A stretch of 36,685 nucleotides of DNA from positions 1 through 36,685 of the forward strand of contig CAMLDM010000006.1 in the NCBI GenBank assembly GCA_946479025.1, in the 5' to 3' direction. The notes beneath the pieces are model-generated. The model saw only the letters and a list, made by a program, of their open reading frames with translations, did not search any database and was not told the DNA's origin. This stretch comes from an uncultured Candidatus Saccharibacteria bacterium. Lineage in GTDB: Bacteria; Patescibacteria; Saccharimonadia; Saccharimonadales; CAMLKC01. Positions 21,713 to 29,236 of this stretch are shown one piece after another. Positions within the stretch are counted from its first letter, which is position 1. The number at the start of each line of letters is the position of its first letter. The translations under genes were made by a program, and so were the position numbers.

Positions 21713-22653
21713 TATTTTGTCTCCTTTTTCTCATTTATAACTTTCAAAAAGACGTCGTCGAGTGTCGGTGCTTTTTGTGCAAATTCAGCGATTTCGATTT
21801 TCGCAGCTTCAAGCTGGCCAAGGAGCCGAGCAAACTGCCGCGCGCTGCCATCGGTCGTTACGATGAGTGAAAGTGCCTCTTCGTTCTGCGATATTTCGTA
21901 CTCTTTTAGCAGTTTCGCCGCAGCACGAAGTTGTGTTACGTCATGAAATTGCAGCTCCACCTGACCTTGCGGCAATAGTTTTTTCAACTCCACAGGCGTT
22001 CCTTCGGCCACAATTTTTCCGTCGCGCAAAATGGCGATTTTATCGGCCAGCTGGTCGGCTTCGTCTAAATATTGCGTCGTCAAAAAAACCGTAGTGCCGC
22101 CTCTTGCCAGCGCTTTAATCGTTTCCCACATCGCATTACGGCTTTGCGGATCAAGACCGGTAGTCGGCTCGTCAAAAAAGATAACGGACGGATCCCCAAT
22201 CAAACTCATGGCGATATCGAGGCGGCGGCGCATGCCGCCAGAGTATGTTGCTACCCGGCGGTCGGCCGCGTCTTTCAGATCGAACTGATCCAGCAGCGCA
22301 TCCGCTGTTTCCTTCGAACTTTTTACATGGCGCAGATTCCCGATCATTTCTAGATTTTCACGTCCCGTAAGAATATCATCAACGGCCGCAAACTGACCCG
22401 TCAGGCTAATGCATTCTCTTACCTCTTGAGCATTCTTAGAAACGTCATTACCGTCCACGGCAGCCGCGCCGCTATCGGCCTTTAGTAGCGTCGTCAAGAT
22501 ATTGATCGTGGTCGTTTTGCCAGCTCCGTTGGCGCCCAGCATCGCGAAAATCGTACCTTTTTCAACGTCGAACGAGACGTCTTTTAGCACCTCGACTTTC
22601 TTGTAAGCCTTGCGCAGATTACTGGCAGTAATCGCGGCAGTTTTGTTTGCCAT
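21712..22653 (-). CDS. ABC transporter ATPase (DrrA-like)
   Basis: This 313-aa ATPase has Walker A GANGAGKTT near residue 39, Q-loop LTGQFAAVDD, signature YSGGMRRRLD, Walker B VIFFDEPTTGLDP and the switch histidine region replaced by TTQYLDEADQLAD, as in the DrrA/daunorubicin-resistance subfamily. The C-terminal 80 residues are the usual DrrA extension. AAGGAGAA precedes the ATG. It powers the DrrB-like permease downstream and follows the HAAS/pentapeptide gene in one operon. Confidence 0.95.
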   Translation of the reverse strand: MANKTAAITASNLRKAYKKVEVLKDVSFDVEKGTIFAMLGANGAGKTTTINILTTLLKADSGAAAVDGNDVSKNAQEVRECISLTGQFAAVDDILTGRENLEMIGNLRHVKSSKETADALLDQFDLKDAADRRVATYSGGMRRRLDIAMSLIGDPSVIFFDEPTTGLDPQSRNAMWETIKALARGGTTVFLTTQYLDEADQLADKIAILRDGKIVAEGTPVELKKLLPQGQVELQFHDVTQLRAAAKLLKEYEISQNEEALSLIVTTDGSARQFARLLGQLEAAKIEIAEFAQKAPTLDDVFLKVINEKKETK

Positions 22654-22664
22654 GGCAGTTCTCC

Positions 22665-23510
22665 TTATTTAATTTTTACGTTATCAAGCGTGGCTTTAGC
22701 GCCCTTTAACAGCGCGTACGTCACTTTGTCCATGGTTGCACCGTCGAAAATCGCGTGCTTCACATCGGAATGGCGGAATGACACATCATTCAGTACTGCG
22801 TTTCTAAACGATGTATTTTTAAGTGATGAATTAGCAAAATTCGTACCGTTTAACGTATGTCCGTCAAAAGCTACGCTGCTTAGGTCGGAGTGGCTGAAGG
22901 CAGCACCGTCAAGTTTCGCACCTGCAAAAGCAGAACCCTTAAACGCCGACGCTTTGAACTGTACGTTCGTGAGATCTGCTTCCTCAAACGACGCATCCTG
23001 AAGATCGCTTCCTGCAAAACTTGCGTTCACTAGGTTTGCGCCCCTGAATGAAGCGCTTCGCAAATCTGCAGCCCTGAATTTCGCCTCCGTCAGGTCGGCT
23101 CGGTCGAAATTCGTTTCCGAGAGCGAAGCAAAGCTGAAGTCGGCGCCCGATAAATTCGTGTCGCTCAGATCGCTTTCTTTCAGCTCGGTCATCGAAAATT
23201 TAGATTTACTTTTCTTCGCGATCTTAAATGTCTCACGCAGGGTTTTGCCCACCGAACGGCCGTCGTCGGCATCTTCTTGGGGCTGCCGCGGCATAGCCTT
23301 CGGCTGGACCTGCTCCATGATTTCAGAAACGTCACCAAACGAATCGATGGTTATCTGATACGCCTCATCATCGCTCTTCCCCTGCGCTTTTAGATCCTGA
23401 TATTTTTCCGTCAGGTTGGAGAGCAGCTCCTGCTCCACGTCGTGCCTGGACGGAAAGTCGCCGTACGACTTGAACGCCTCGTCTATAAATTGTTTCAGTT
23501 TCTTTTCCAT
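22665..23510 (-). CDS. HAAS domain - pentapeptide-repeat fusion protein
   Basis: This 281-aa protein starts with a HAAS-like segment (residues 1-65, ending SDDEAYQITIDSFGDVSEI), found in membrane proteins that pair with PadR regulators. A short linker leads to about 32 uninterrupted pentapeptide repeats (about residues 106-265), with Leu or Phe at every fifth position (110, 115, 120 ... 265). This predicts a right-handed quadrilateral beta-helix of about eight coils. There is no membrane helix. Such helices in MfpA and Qnr mimic DNA and protect gyrase, but many others have no known role. It lies between padR and the DrrAB-like exporter. Confidence 0.9.
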   Translation of the reverse strand: MEKKLKQFIDEAFKSYGDFPSRHDVEQELLSNLTEKYQDLKAQGKSDDEAYQITIDSFGDVSEIMEQVQPKAMPRQPQEDADDGRSVGKTLRETFKIAKKSKSKFSMTELKESDLSDTNLSGADFSFASLSETNFDRADLTEAKFRAADLRSASFRGANLVNASFAGSDLQDASFEEADLTNVQFKASAFKGSAFAGAKLDGAAFSHSDLSSVAFDGHTLNGTNFANSSLKNTSFRNAVLNDVSFRHSDVKHAIFDGATMDKVTYALLKGAKATLDNVKIK

Positions 23511-23523
23511 GACTTTTCCTTTC

Positions 23524-23853
23524 TTATAATAATTCGTCTAAAATTTGCTTTGCCCACTCCCAATTCCGCTTGTTGGTTTCGTACAATTCGCGGCCGGTCG
23601 GCGTGATTCGATAATATTTCCGGCGCCCGCCCTGGCTTTCATCACCCCAATACGAAACGATGTGCTTGTCGCCCTCAAGGCGTTTCAAGCTTGAGTACAT
23701 CGTCGCTTCTTTCAGCTCGTAAAGCTGGTGCGAATGCTCGGATATAAGTTTTGTGATTTCGTAGCCATACTTATCGCCATCCACCAGCAGCCTGAGGATG
23801 ATCGTGTCGGTATGACCGCGAAGTAAATCTGATGATAATTTTTTATCTATCAT
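23524..23853 (-). CDS. PadR-family transcriptional regulator
   Basis: This 109-aa winged-helix protein matches PadR: LLRGHTDTIILRLLVDGDKYGYEITKLI, then LKEATMYSSLKRLEGDKHIVSYW and the basic wing SQGGRRKYYRITPTGRELY. PadR repressors commonly control drug-export genes and sense small lipophilic compounds. It heads an operon with the HAAS/pentapeptide and DrrAB-like genes. The start at 23853 is chosen because a TTGACA-17-TACACT promoter places +1 on this ATG; the upstream in-frame ATG at 23871 lies inside the promoter. Confidence 0.93.
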   Translation of the reverse strand: MIDKKLSSDLLRGHTDTIILRLLVDGDKYGYEITKLISEHSHQLYELKEATMYSSLKRLEGDKHIVSYWGDESQGGRRKYYRITPTGRELYETNKRNWEWAKQILDELL

Positions 23854-23859
23854 GGCTAC

Positions 23860-23888
23860 AGTGTATATCATATTACTATGACTGTCAA
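23860..23888 (-). promoter_or_regulatory. Promoter of the padR-drr operon (leaderless)
   Basis: TTGACA (23883-23888), 17 bp, TACACT (23860-23865) on the minus strand; the -10 ends 6 nt before the ATG at 23853. PadR autoregulation would act here, but I see no convincing palindrome. Confidence 0.75.
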
Positions 23889-23908
23889 GGTAGTTTATTA
23901 TATTAAGT

Positions 23909-23940
23909 AAAAAGGCTCTGCGTATTACAGAAGCCTTTTT
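23909..23940 (-). terminator. Terminator of the RibD_C-like gene
   Basis: AAAAAGGCT and AGCCTTTTT pair over 9 bp, with an inner CTG/CAG after a one-base bulge. The T run follows on the minus strand, 28 bp after the stop at 23969. Confidence 0.75.
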
Positions 23941-23968
23941 ACTTTTTCCAATTTTTTATAGGGCGCCT

Positions 23969-24586
23969 TTACTCCCCGACGGTACCCGTTTGTACCTCTC
24001 CCGCCCGCTGATAGTAGGCAAAAATCACGCCATTTTTTGTTACTAAACTATCCGTCAGCGTAAATGCCGCCGGCATGGTGCCTTCACCAAACAGGCGCTT
24101 GCCCGCACCCAGCGTGATAGGAAACGTCATGAGGCACAGCTCATCAACCAGATCATATTTAAACAATGTCTGCGCCAAGTTGCCGCTACCATGAACCTTG
24201 ATTGGCGCACCTTCCGACTCTTTGAGCTTTTTGATGTCGTCGGTGTTTTTAAGCAACACCGAGTTTTTCCAGCCCGATTTCTCTACATCCGTTTCACTCA
24301 TCACATCGCTCACCACGTATTTCGTAACATCCAGGATGCCCGGCCACATATCGGCGTGCTTCGGCCAATACCCGGCGAAAAGCTCGAACGTCTTTTGGCC
24401 CAGCAGAATATCCGTAGACTCCATCCATCTTTTCATAAAATCACCGGCAGATTCATCTGCTTCAGCAAAGTACGGCGCCGTCCAGCCGCCATATTTAAAA
24501 TCACTCGACGTATCTTCTTCAGGGCCACCGGGCGCCTGCATGACGCCGTCCAGCGTAATAAATTCTTGGACGATTATTTTTCTCAT
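23969..24586 (-). CDS. Dihydrofolate-reductase-like (RibD C-terminal domain) protein
   Basis: This 205-aa protein matches the RibD_C/DHFR-like superfamily: RKIIVQEFITLDGVMQAPGG at the start, DILLGQKTFELFAGYWP, and KVHGSGNLAQTLFKYDLVDELCLMTFPITLGAGKRLF near the NADPH site. These are NADPH-dependent reductases, of which only some act in riboflavin or folate synthesis; free-standing copies like this one are often of unknown substrate. The promoter is a TAAAAT -10 ending 6 nt before the ATG, inside the end of the VKOR gene, so the transcript is predicted leaderless. Confidence 0.88.
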   Translation of the reverse strand: MRKIIVQEFITLDGVMQAPGGPEEDTSSDFKYGGWTAPYFAEADESAGDFMKRWMESTDILLGQKTFELFAGYWPKHADMWPGILDVTKYVVSDVMSETDVEKSGWKNSVLLKNTDDIKKLKESEGAPIKVHGSGNLAQTLFKYDLVDELCLMTFPITLGAGKRLFGEGTMPAAFTLTDSLVTKNGVIFAYYQRAGEVQTGTVGE

Positions 24587-24590
24587 GCTT

Positions 24591-25166
24591 TTATTTTAGC
24601 ATGTAGAACTTATACACGATCGCAACGGTTAAAAGCATCCCAAGCACCAACCATGCCAGCAAGTCAAAATGACGTGCCGTAGTCATCTGTAGAAATTCGC
24701 CCACCCGGCCGTTTCCTTTCGGTGCCGAAAAGTTAAGCCTGTGCAGCGCGCCGTTGATAAGCAGTAATCCTGCGAAACATATGAGGCAAAATATACAGAT
24801 TGCTCCGATTACAAACGTGCTAGTATAGAGAAACCACAACGCAAAAAGAAGCATGAAAACAGCCAAACCTTGAGTGACGTAAAGCGCCCGCCTAGTAAGC
24901 CTACTGCCCGTAGCTCCAAGCAGCCCAACCACCACGAATGCAGTGAAAATCGTCATACAAATGAGCGAATTCGGAAACCCAAACAGCGAACTTTGCGGTG
25001 CGTTCAATACGGTACTGCAACTGAAAACATCGTTTATGTTACACGGCAAAGCCGCTCCTTTGTTTTCTATAAGGACAAGCTTTTCAATCGTTTGCAAAAA
25101 CGCGGCTACCAGGCCTAAAGCGCCGCCGATTGTCAGAACGAGATACCGCCTCTTATCGGTTTTCAT
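24591..25166 (-). CDS. Vitamin K epoxide reductase (VKOR) family protein
   Basis: This 191-aa protein has four to five membrane helices and the VKOR cysteines: loop pair C42 and C50 (PCNINDVFSC) and active-site C124-x-x-C127 (GAICIFCL). Bacterial VKOR proteins reoxidise DsbA-like thiol oxidases by passing electrons to quinone, enabling disulfide formation outside the membrane. No DsbA-like partner is fused or adjacent. The ATG overlaps the SDR stop by 4 bp (ATGA), so the two are cotranslated. Useful targets could be the cysteine-containing surface proteins in the window. Confidence 0.92.
   Translation of the reverse strand: MKTDKRRYLVLTIGGALGLVAAFLQTIEKLVLIENKGAALPCNINDVFSCSTVLNAPQSSLFGFPNSLICMTIFTAFVVVGLLGATGSRLTRRALYVTQGLAVFMLLFALWFLYTSTFVIGAICIFCLICFAGLLLINGALHRLNFSAPKGNGRVGEFLQMTTARHFDLLAWLVLGMLLTVAIVYKFYMLK
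24593..24598 (-). promoter_or_regulatory. -10 box TAAAAT for leaderless RibD_C-like gene
   Basis: The hexamer overlaps the end of the VKOR gene and ends 6 nt before the ATG at 24586. Confidence 0.5.
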
Positions 25167-25963
25167 GAAAGAAGCGCTCCCCCGTCCACTACGATTTGCT
25201 CGCCTGTCATGTAGCTCGAGAGTTCCGATGCTAAGAACAACGCGACCTTTCCTATTTCGTCGGGATCGCCCATTCTATGCATAGGAATTTTAGATAAAAA
25301 TGCCTCGGCCACCTGCTTTGCATCTCCACCGGCCGACCCACCCTGCATTGCCTCAACGCCGGGTGTTTGAATTCCGCCGGGTGCAATCGCGTTCACCGAG
25401 ATATTGAACGGCGCAAGTTCAAGCGCGGCGTTCTTGGTGAATCCCCACACGCCATGCTTGGAAGCGTCGTAATGCGCCAGCCCCACCATCGACGGATGCA
25501 CCGCATCGATCGACGTGATATTAATGATTTTTCCTCCGCCCTGGTTTTTCATAATGTCGGAAGCGTGTTTGGTGGTAAGAAAAACACTCCGCAGGTTAAC
25601 ATGAATTACTTTTTCAAACTCGTCTTTACTCATGTACTGGATGGGTTTTGCCGGGTAAATTCCTGCGTTGTTGACCAGTACGTCGATGGCACCGTACGTT
25701 TCGTTACATACTTCGATCATTTTTTGCACGGAGCCTTCATCAGACACGTCGACGCACATCGCCTCGGCGCTCCAATCATTTGCTCGAAGTTCATGCGCCG
25801 CCTTTTCAGCTCCTTCGCGGTCAATATCAACGACAAAAACCCGCGCGCCGGCCTCTGCCAGGCGGTAGCAAATGCCGAGGCCGATCCCCTTGGCTCCGCC
25901 GGTGACGATCGCGGTTTTACCCTTCAAGTTCAAAAGTTCCGATAGTGGCGTGCGTTTTTCCAT
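25163..25963 (-). CDS. Short-chain dehydrogenase/reductase
   Basis: This 266-aa classical SDR has the cofactor motif TGGAKGIG (21-28), NNAG (98-101) and the catalytic triad S151, Y165, K169 (YDASK). The C-terminal ASELSSYMTGEQIVVDGG is typical of 3-oxoacyl-ACP reductase and glucose dehydrogenase-like members. D47 after the second strand (VVDIDRE) suggests NAD(H) preference. A strong AGGAGG precedes the ATG. It shares an operon with VKOR; the substrate is unknown. Confidence 0.92.
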   Translation of the reverse strand: MEKRTPLSELLNLKGKTAIVTGGAKGIGLGICYRLAEAGARVFVVDIDREGAEKAAHELRANDWSAEAMCVDVSDEGSVQKMIEVCNETYGAIDVLVNNAGIYPAKPIQYMSKDEFEKVIHVNLRSVFLTTKHASDIMKNQGGGKIINITSIDAVHPSMVGLAHYDASKHGVWGFTKNAALELAPFNISVNAIAPGGIQTPGVEAMQGGSAGGDAKQVAEAFLSKIPMHRMGDPDEIGKVALFLASELSSYMTGEQIVVDGGALLS

Positions 25964-26021
25964 GGTCCTCCTATGCGTGTTGCTTTTCCCTTCTACTCTG
26001 AGCCTACGACCGGGAAAAAAC

Positions 26022-26037
26022 TATGAGATAGATCACT
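26022..26037. promoter_or_regulatory. Weak CRP-like site
   Basis: TATGA-GATAGA-TCACT matches 8 of 10 CRP half-site bases at the correct spacing. It lies between the divergent SDR and 90-aa genes, but no -10 box sits at a class II distance on either strand. Confidence 0.25.
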
Positions 26038-26123
26038 GTTTTTTAGAGACCGACTTCATGGCGAGGCCGCTTACAGGCGCCTATAGTGAGATTAGATATG
26101 TAACGACATGGGAGGTCAGTATA

Positions 26124-26396
26124 ATGAATTTTTTATCACCGCAACCGCCAGCCGTCATCTCAAGCATGAAGCGGCTGGAAGAAGAGTATAATCTCTTAAC
26201 AAAGCGCCGCGCAACACTGATTCGTGAGATCGGAGACGTCTCGGATCATTCCCTCCCGCTTAATAAATTGCGCAAATGCGAACTAAAAACCCTCAACGAC
26301 CACATACAAAAAATCGAGAAGTTCTTAAAACGATATGGCTTTATAACTGATGAAAGCGAGGTATATCGTGGCACTCTTAAGCACAGTCCATGCTGA
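26124..26396 (+). CDS. Small coiled-coil protein of unknown function
   Basis: This 90-aa protein is largely helical, with heptad-like leucines from about residue 14 to 70 (SSMKRLEEEYNLLTKRRATL, LKTLNDHIQKIEKFLKRYG). I do not recognise a family. The ATG is preceded by GGGAGG at about 10 nt. Its 3' end overlaps the next gene by 29 nt or more, so the two are likely co-expressed. Confidence 0.7.
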   Translation: MNFLSPQPPAVISSMKRLEEEYNLLTKRRATLIREIGDVSDHSLPLNKLRKCELKTLNDHIQKIEKFLKRYGFITDESEVYRGTLKHSPC

Positions 26397-27258
26397 CAGA
26401 ATACGGCAAGAGCTGAGGGAAGCCGGCGTTTCCCATATGGCCATGCTGCGGTTCACGGCCCGGTATTTGCCGAAGGTCATACACGACGACGAGCATATTA
26501 AAGCGGCGGTCTTTGGACGCCATAAAGAGAGCGAGGGGCTTTTTGGTTATATAGAAGGCATCCTTGTAGCAACCGACAAACGCATCCTTTATCTCGATCA
26601 CGAACCTGGCTTTACAACCATGGATGAAATCTCCTACGAGGTTGTTTCGGGCGTACGAGAGTCGACTTCTGGTATTCACTCGAGCCTCACTCTCTTTACT
26701 AAAATGGGTAACTATACAGTTTCTTTTGCCAGGGACATACCGGTTAAAAAATTCGCCGACTATATTGAAGCCCGAAGAATTGACGACACGCATACATACA
26801 ACAAAGCCTACGATAATAAATTTCTCCCCGCTTCGCCGCCGGAACTTTCATCCGGCCAGAACGCCGCGACATTCCTGCAAAATCACGAAGTTGCCGTTCT
26901 CTCAACCATCGACCGCAACGGCAATGTAAGCGGCGCGGCCGTCTATTATCTGCTGGAAGGAAGCTTCATTTATATCATCACAAAAGAAGGAACAAAAAAG
27001 GCGCGAAATATGCTTAGCAGCCCGCAAGTCGCTCTAACAATATATGATGCCGAGCAACTGCAAACCGTGCAAATACAGGGCCATGCCGAAACCGAAACAG
27101 ACCCCGCACTCAAGGAGTTCGTGTACCAGCAGATGATAAAATCCCGACCGTATGCAGGTGGAGACAGCCTACCGCCGGTCACCGCGCTCCATAGCGGCGC
27201 GTTTGTCGTATTCCGCATCGCCCCGATGAAATTTGCCTTTTCGAATTTTAACAAGTAA
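26368..27258 (+). CDS. PH-domain / pyridoxamine-phosphate-oxidase-like fusion protein
   Basis: This 296-aa protein has an N-terminal bacterial PH-like domain (about residues 40-140) with GILVATDKRILYLDH and the following FTTMDEISYEVVSGV, as in YokE-type PH proteins. The C-terminal half (about 160-296) is a PNPOx/FMN-binding split barrel (FLQNHEVAVLSTIDRNGNVSG then VYYLLEGSFIYIITKEGTKK). Such split barrels bind FMN, F420 or heme and act as small reductases. The GTG at 26368 is preferred because GAGG lies 6 nt upstream; the ATG at 26350 lacks a ribosome site but is possible. It overlaps the preceding small gene. Confidence 0.85.
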   Translation: MALLSTVHADRIRQELREAGVSHMAMLRFTARYLPKVIHDDEHIKAAVFGRHKESEGLFGYIEGILVATDKRILYLDHEPGFTTMDEISYEVVSGVRESTSGIHSSLTLFTKMGNYTVSFARDIPVKKFADYIEARRIDDTHTYNKAYDNKFLPASPPELSSGQNAATFLQNHEVAVLSTIDRNGNVSGAAVYYLLEGSFIYIITKEGTKKARNMLSSPQVALTIYDAEQLQTVQIQGHAETETDPALKEFVYQQMIKSRPYAGGDSLPPVTALHSGAFVVFRIAPMKFAFSNFNK

Positions 27259-27265
27259 TCCATGC

Positions 27266-27294
27266 TTGTCGCTTTTTTCGATACCTTATATAGT
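27266..27294 (+). promoter_or_regulatory. Promoter of Crp/Fnr paralogue 2
   Basis: TTGTCG (27266-27271), 17 bp, TATAGT (27289-27294), with a short leader and a GAGG ribosome site before the ATG at 27312. Confidence 0.6.
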
Positions 27295-27311
27295 TAAGGC
27301 AGAGGCGATAG

Positions 27312-27962
27312 ATGGAAGAGCAGGTTGCAAAAACCATAAAAAAATTTTTCTCCAACTATCCTTTAAGGCGCTACAAAAAAGGCCAGATTCTTATTTATGG
27401 CGGCGACGAACCTGCCGGCGTGTTTCACCTTGTAAGTGGCAGGGTCCGCCAATACGATATTAATTACCGGGGCGACGAAATTGTCGTGAATGTTTTCCAG
27501 CCTCCTGCATTCTTCCCCATGTCATGGGCGGTCAACAAAAGCCGCAATCTGTATTTCTTTGAAACGGCAACCGACGTCGAGCTAAGGCAAGCGCCGGCAG
27601 ACCGCGTTACCGAATTCCTAAAAGATAACCCTAGCGTTACCTACGACCTGCTTCGGCGGCTCTATTCCGGCACCGACGGCCTGCAGCGCCGCATGGCACA
27701 CCTTATGGGTGGCAGCGCCCGAAGCCGGATCCTTTTCGAGCTGATCATTGAATGTGCGCGGTTTGGCGAAGTTAAAAAGAATGGCGTATGTATCCTCGCA
27801 ATAAACGAAAGTGAACTTGCCAAACGTACCGGACTATCACGCGAAACCGTCAACCGTGAGATTTCTAAGCTCAAACAGCGTGGTCTTTTAACGCATACTG
27901 GGCAAAAGATATCGGTCGTGGGCCTTAAAAATCTGCAGGAAGAACTTGGCGATGATCTTTAA
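27312..27962 (+). CDS. Crp/Fnr-family transcriptional regulator (paralogue 2)
   Basis: This 216-aa protein is a clear paralogue of the one at 1278: same length, with FFSNYP, GDEIVVNVFQPPAFFPMSWAVN, YSGTDGLQRRMAHLMGG and SRETVNR all aligned. The recognition helix again carries the R-E-x-x-x-R set that reads TGTGA. It too lacks the cAMP phosphate cassette; two cysteines are present but not in an FNR cluster pattern. Unlike paralogue 1 it has a normal leader. It may share or compete for the two TGTGAC-N4-GTCACA operators. Confidence 0.92.
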   Translation: MEEQVAKTIKKFFSNYPLRRYKKGQILIYGGDEPAGVFHLVSGRVRQYDINYRGDEIVVNVFQPPAFFPMSWAVNKSRNLYFFETATDVELRQAPADRVTEFLKDNPSVTYDLLRRLYSGTDGLQRRMAHLMGGSARSRILFELIIECARFGEVKKNGVCILAINESELAKRTGLSRETVNREISKLKQRGLLTHTGQKISVVGLKNLQEELGDDL

Positions 27963-28009
27963 TGGTGTACTATGAATATGTAGATATAATTATTACAAAA
28001 AGGATGGGC

Positions 28010-28552
28010 ATGAAACGAGAAACTCTAGACAAACTTATATCATCAACCGGGCTGATAGTTGCAGTCCTGCTGCTTATGGCGAGCGGTGGATTATTCTACG
28101 CGTATAACTTCGTCCACACTCAGGTGCACGACCAGCTTGCATCGGAAAAAATCATGTTTCCTGAAGCGAATAACAAAGGCCTCGCGGCTCTTGAAAAAAC
28201 CGATCGTGACGCAGTGAGTGCTTACGCCGGCCAGCAGGTGCTTACCGGCGCCCAAGCAAAAGTATTCGCGGATAACTACATTGCCGCTCACCTGAAAAAG
28301 ATCGGTGGTGGTAAAACATACTCCGAACTCAGCGCCGCATCACTCGCTGACCCTTCCGATCAAAAACTGGCCGGCCAGGTACAAACCGTCTTCCGAGGTG
28401 AAACACTGCGCGGACTGCTGCTAAACGCTTACGCGTTCGATACTATGGCTATGGTCGCCAAGGTAGCTTCGGCTGTCGCGGCTGTTGCAGGCGTCGTACT
28501 GGTTGTACTTGCACTGCTCGGTTTCCGTCACGCTGGCAAAGCGAAAAAATAA
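28010..28552 (+). CDS. Two-TM membrane protein of an actinobacterial-type family
   Basis: This 180-aa protein has a membrane helix near each end (about residues 12-35 and 147-174) around an outside domain containing AKVFADNYIAAHLKKIGGGKTYSEL and FRGETLRGLLLNAYAFDTM. The layout and the GGKTY and LRG-LLNAYAF blocks match a family common in Actinobacteria, often labelled in error as aromatic ring-opening dioxygenase LigA. No catalytic residues of such an enzyme are seen; function is unknown. AAGGA lies 5 nt before the chosen ATG, and TATAAT lies at 27985-27990. Confidence 0.8.
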   Translation: MKRETLDKLISSTGLIVAVLLLMASGGLFYAYNFVHTQVHDQLASEKIMFPEANNKGLAALEKTDRDAVSAYAGQQVLTGAQAKVFADNYIAAHLKKIGGGKTYSELSAASLADPSDQKLAGQVQTVFRGETLRGLLLNAYAFDTMAMVAKVASAVAAVAGVVLVVLALLGFRHAGKAKK

Positions 28553-28572
28553 CGGTTCTTTCACCTCAAACA

Positions 28573-28606
28573 CAATAATAGGGACTGGATGCAGTTCCTA
28601 TTATTG
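28573..28606. terminator. Hairpin between convergent genes
   Basis: A 15-bp stem (one G-U), starting CAATAATAGG and closed by a GATG loop, lies between the two-TM protein and the convergent NUDIX gene. It lacks a long U tract, so it is a probable but not certain bidirectional terminator. Confidence 0.6.
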
Positions 28607-28638
28607 TTGCCGCCAAAAGTCACGAGCACCCGTATAGA

Positions 28639-29184
28639 CTATAATCCAAGCTCACCGATTTTTTCGGCAGCCGTCATATGTATCACAGAATACAGCTTAC
28701 CGTAGTCGTTCCAGCAAAAGTCACCTTCTTCGCCTCTGTACCACAAACTCTGCGGCAGGTTCTCGTAGGCCTCCCCGAGCTCGTATAGCTCTTCTTTGCT
28801 AAGCGCCGTGATATACTTCACGTCATCGCCAGCCTGATACGCCGCATTTCCGATCTTTGCCGCGTAAAGATACGTTTCGTTGTAAAATTCCTTCCCCGCC
28901 GCATCTTTCGCATGGGTATTGAACTGAGCGAGCGGCACCAAATCTTCTTTTTTAAGCGTAATACCTAGCTCTTCCGACAGCTCGCGCACCGCAGCATCGT
29001 CAACTTCTTCACCCTCATCGACTCCTCCACCAAGTAGCCGCGTAATGCTCGGCGGAAAGAAATACGGCTTCGCGCCGGTCAAAACCTGCCCCTCATCATT
29101 AATCGCCGCGATCAGCACGCATTTTTTACGGTAGAGGTTTCCAAAAGCCGCTTCAACATTCAGGTTAAGTTCGATTGTTTCCAT
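28639..29184 (-). CDS. NUDIX hydrolase of the accessory cluster
   Basis: This 181-aa protein has a perfect Nudix box, GGVDEGEEVDDAAVREL then SEELGI. It is preceded by FFPPSITRLLGG, and the segment after the box is long (to residue 181), more like ADP-ribose/sugar-nucleotide hydrolases than MutT. The ATG at 29184 has AAGGAT upstream; a longer start at 29205 has no such site. It is third on the minus strand after the P-loop kinase and the ThDP enzyme, 52 bp from the latter, and may have its own TAAAAT -10. Confidence 0.85.
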   Translation of the reverse strand: METIELNLNVEAAFGNLYRKKCVLIAAINDEGQVLTGAKPYFFPPSITRLLGGGVDEGEEVDDAAVRELSEELGITLKKEDLVPLAQFNTHAKDAAGKEFYNETYLYAAKIGNAAYQAGDDVKYITALSKEELYELGEAYENLPQSLWYRGEEGDFCWNDYGKLYSVIHMTAAEKIGELGL

Positions 29185-29236
29185 ATATCCTTCCAAATAC
29201 TTCAATATTGCTTCATTTTACCACAAAAGTAAGCCG

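Noticed and set aside
26119..26124. Perfect TATAAT at the start of the 90-aa gene
   Set aside because: It includes the ATG of that gene and lies inside its leader after the GGGAGG site. No start codon follows at leaderless distance and no -35 is present, so it is probably chance.
28010..28552. Annotation as aromatic ring-opening dioxygenase LigA
   Set aside because: The family is often labelled this way, but the protein is a two-TM membrane protein with no metal-binding or catalytic residues of LigAB.
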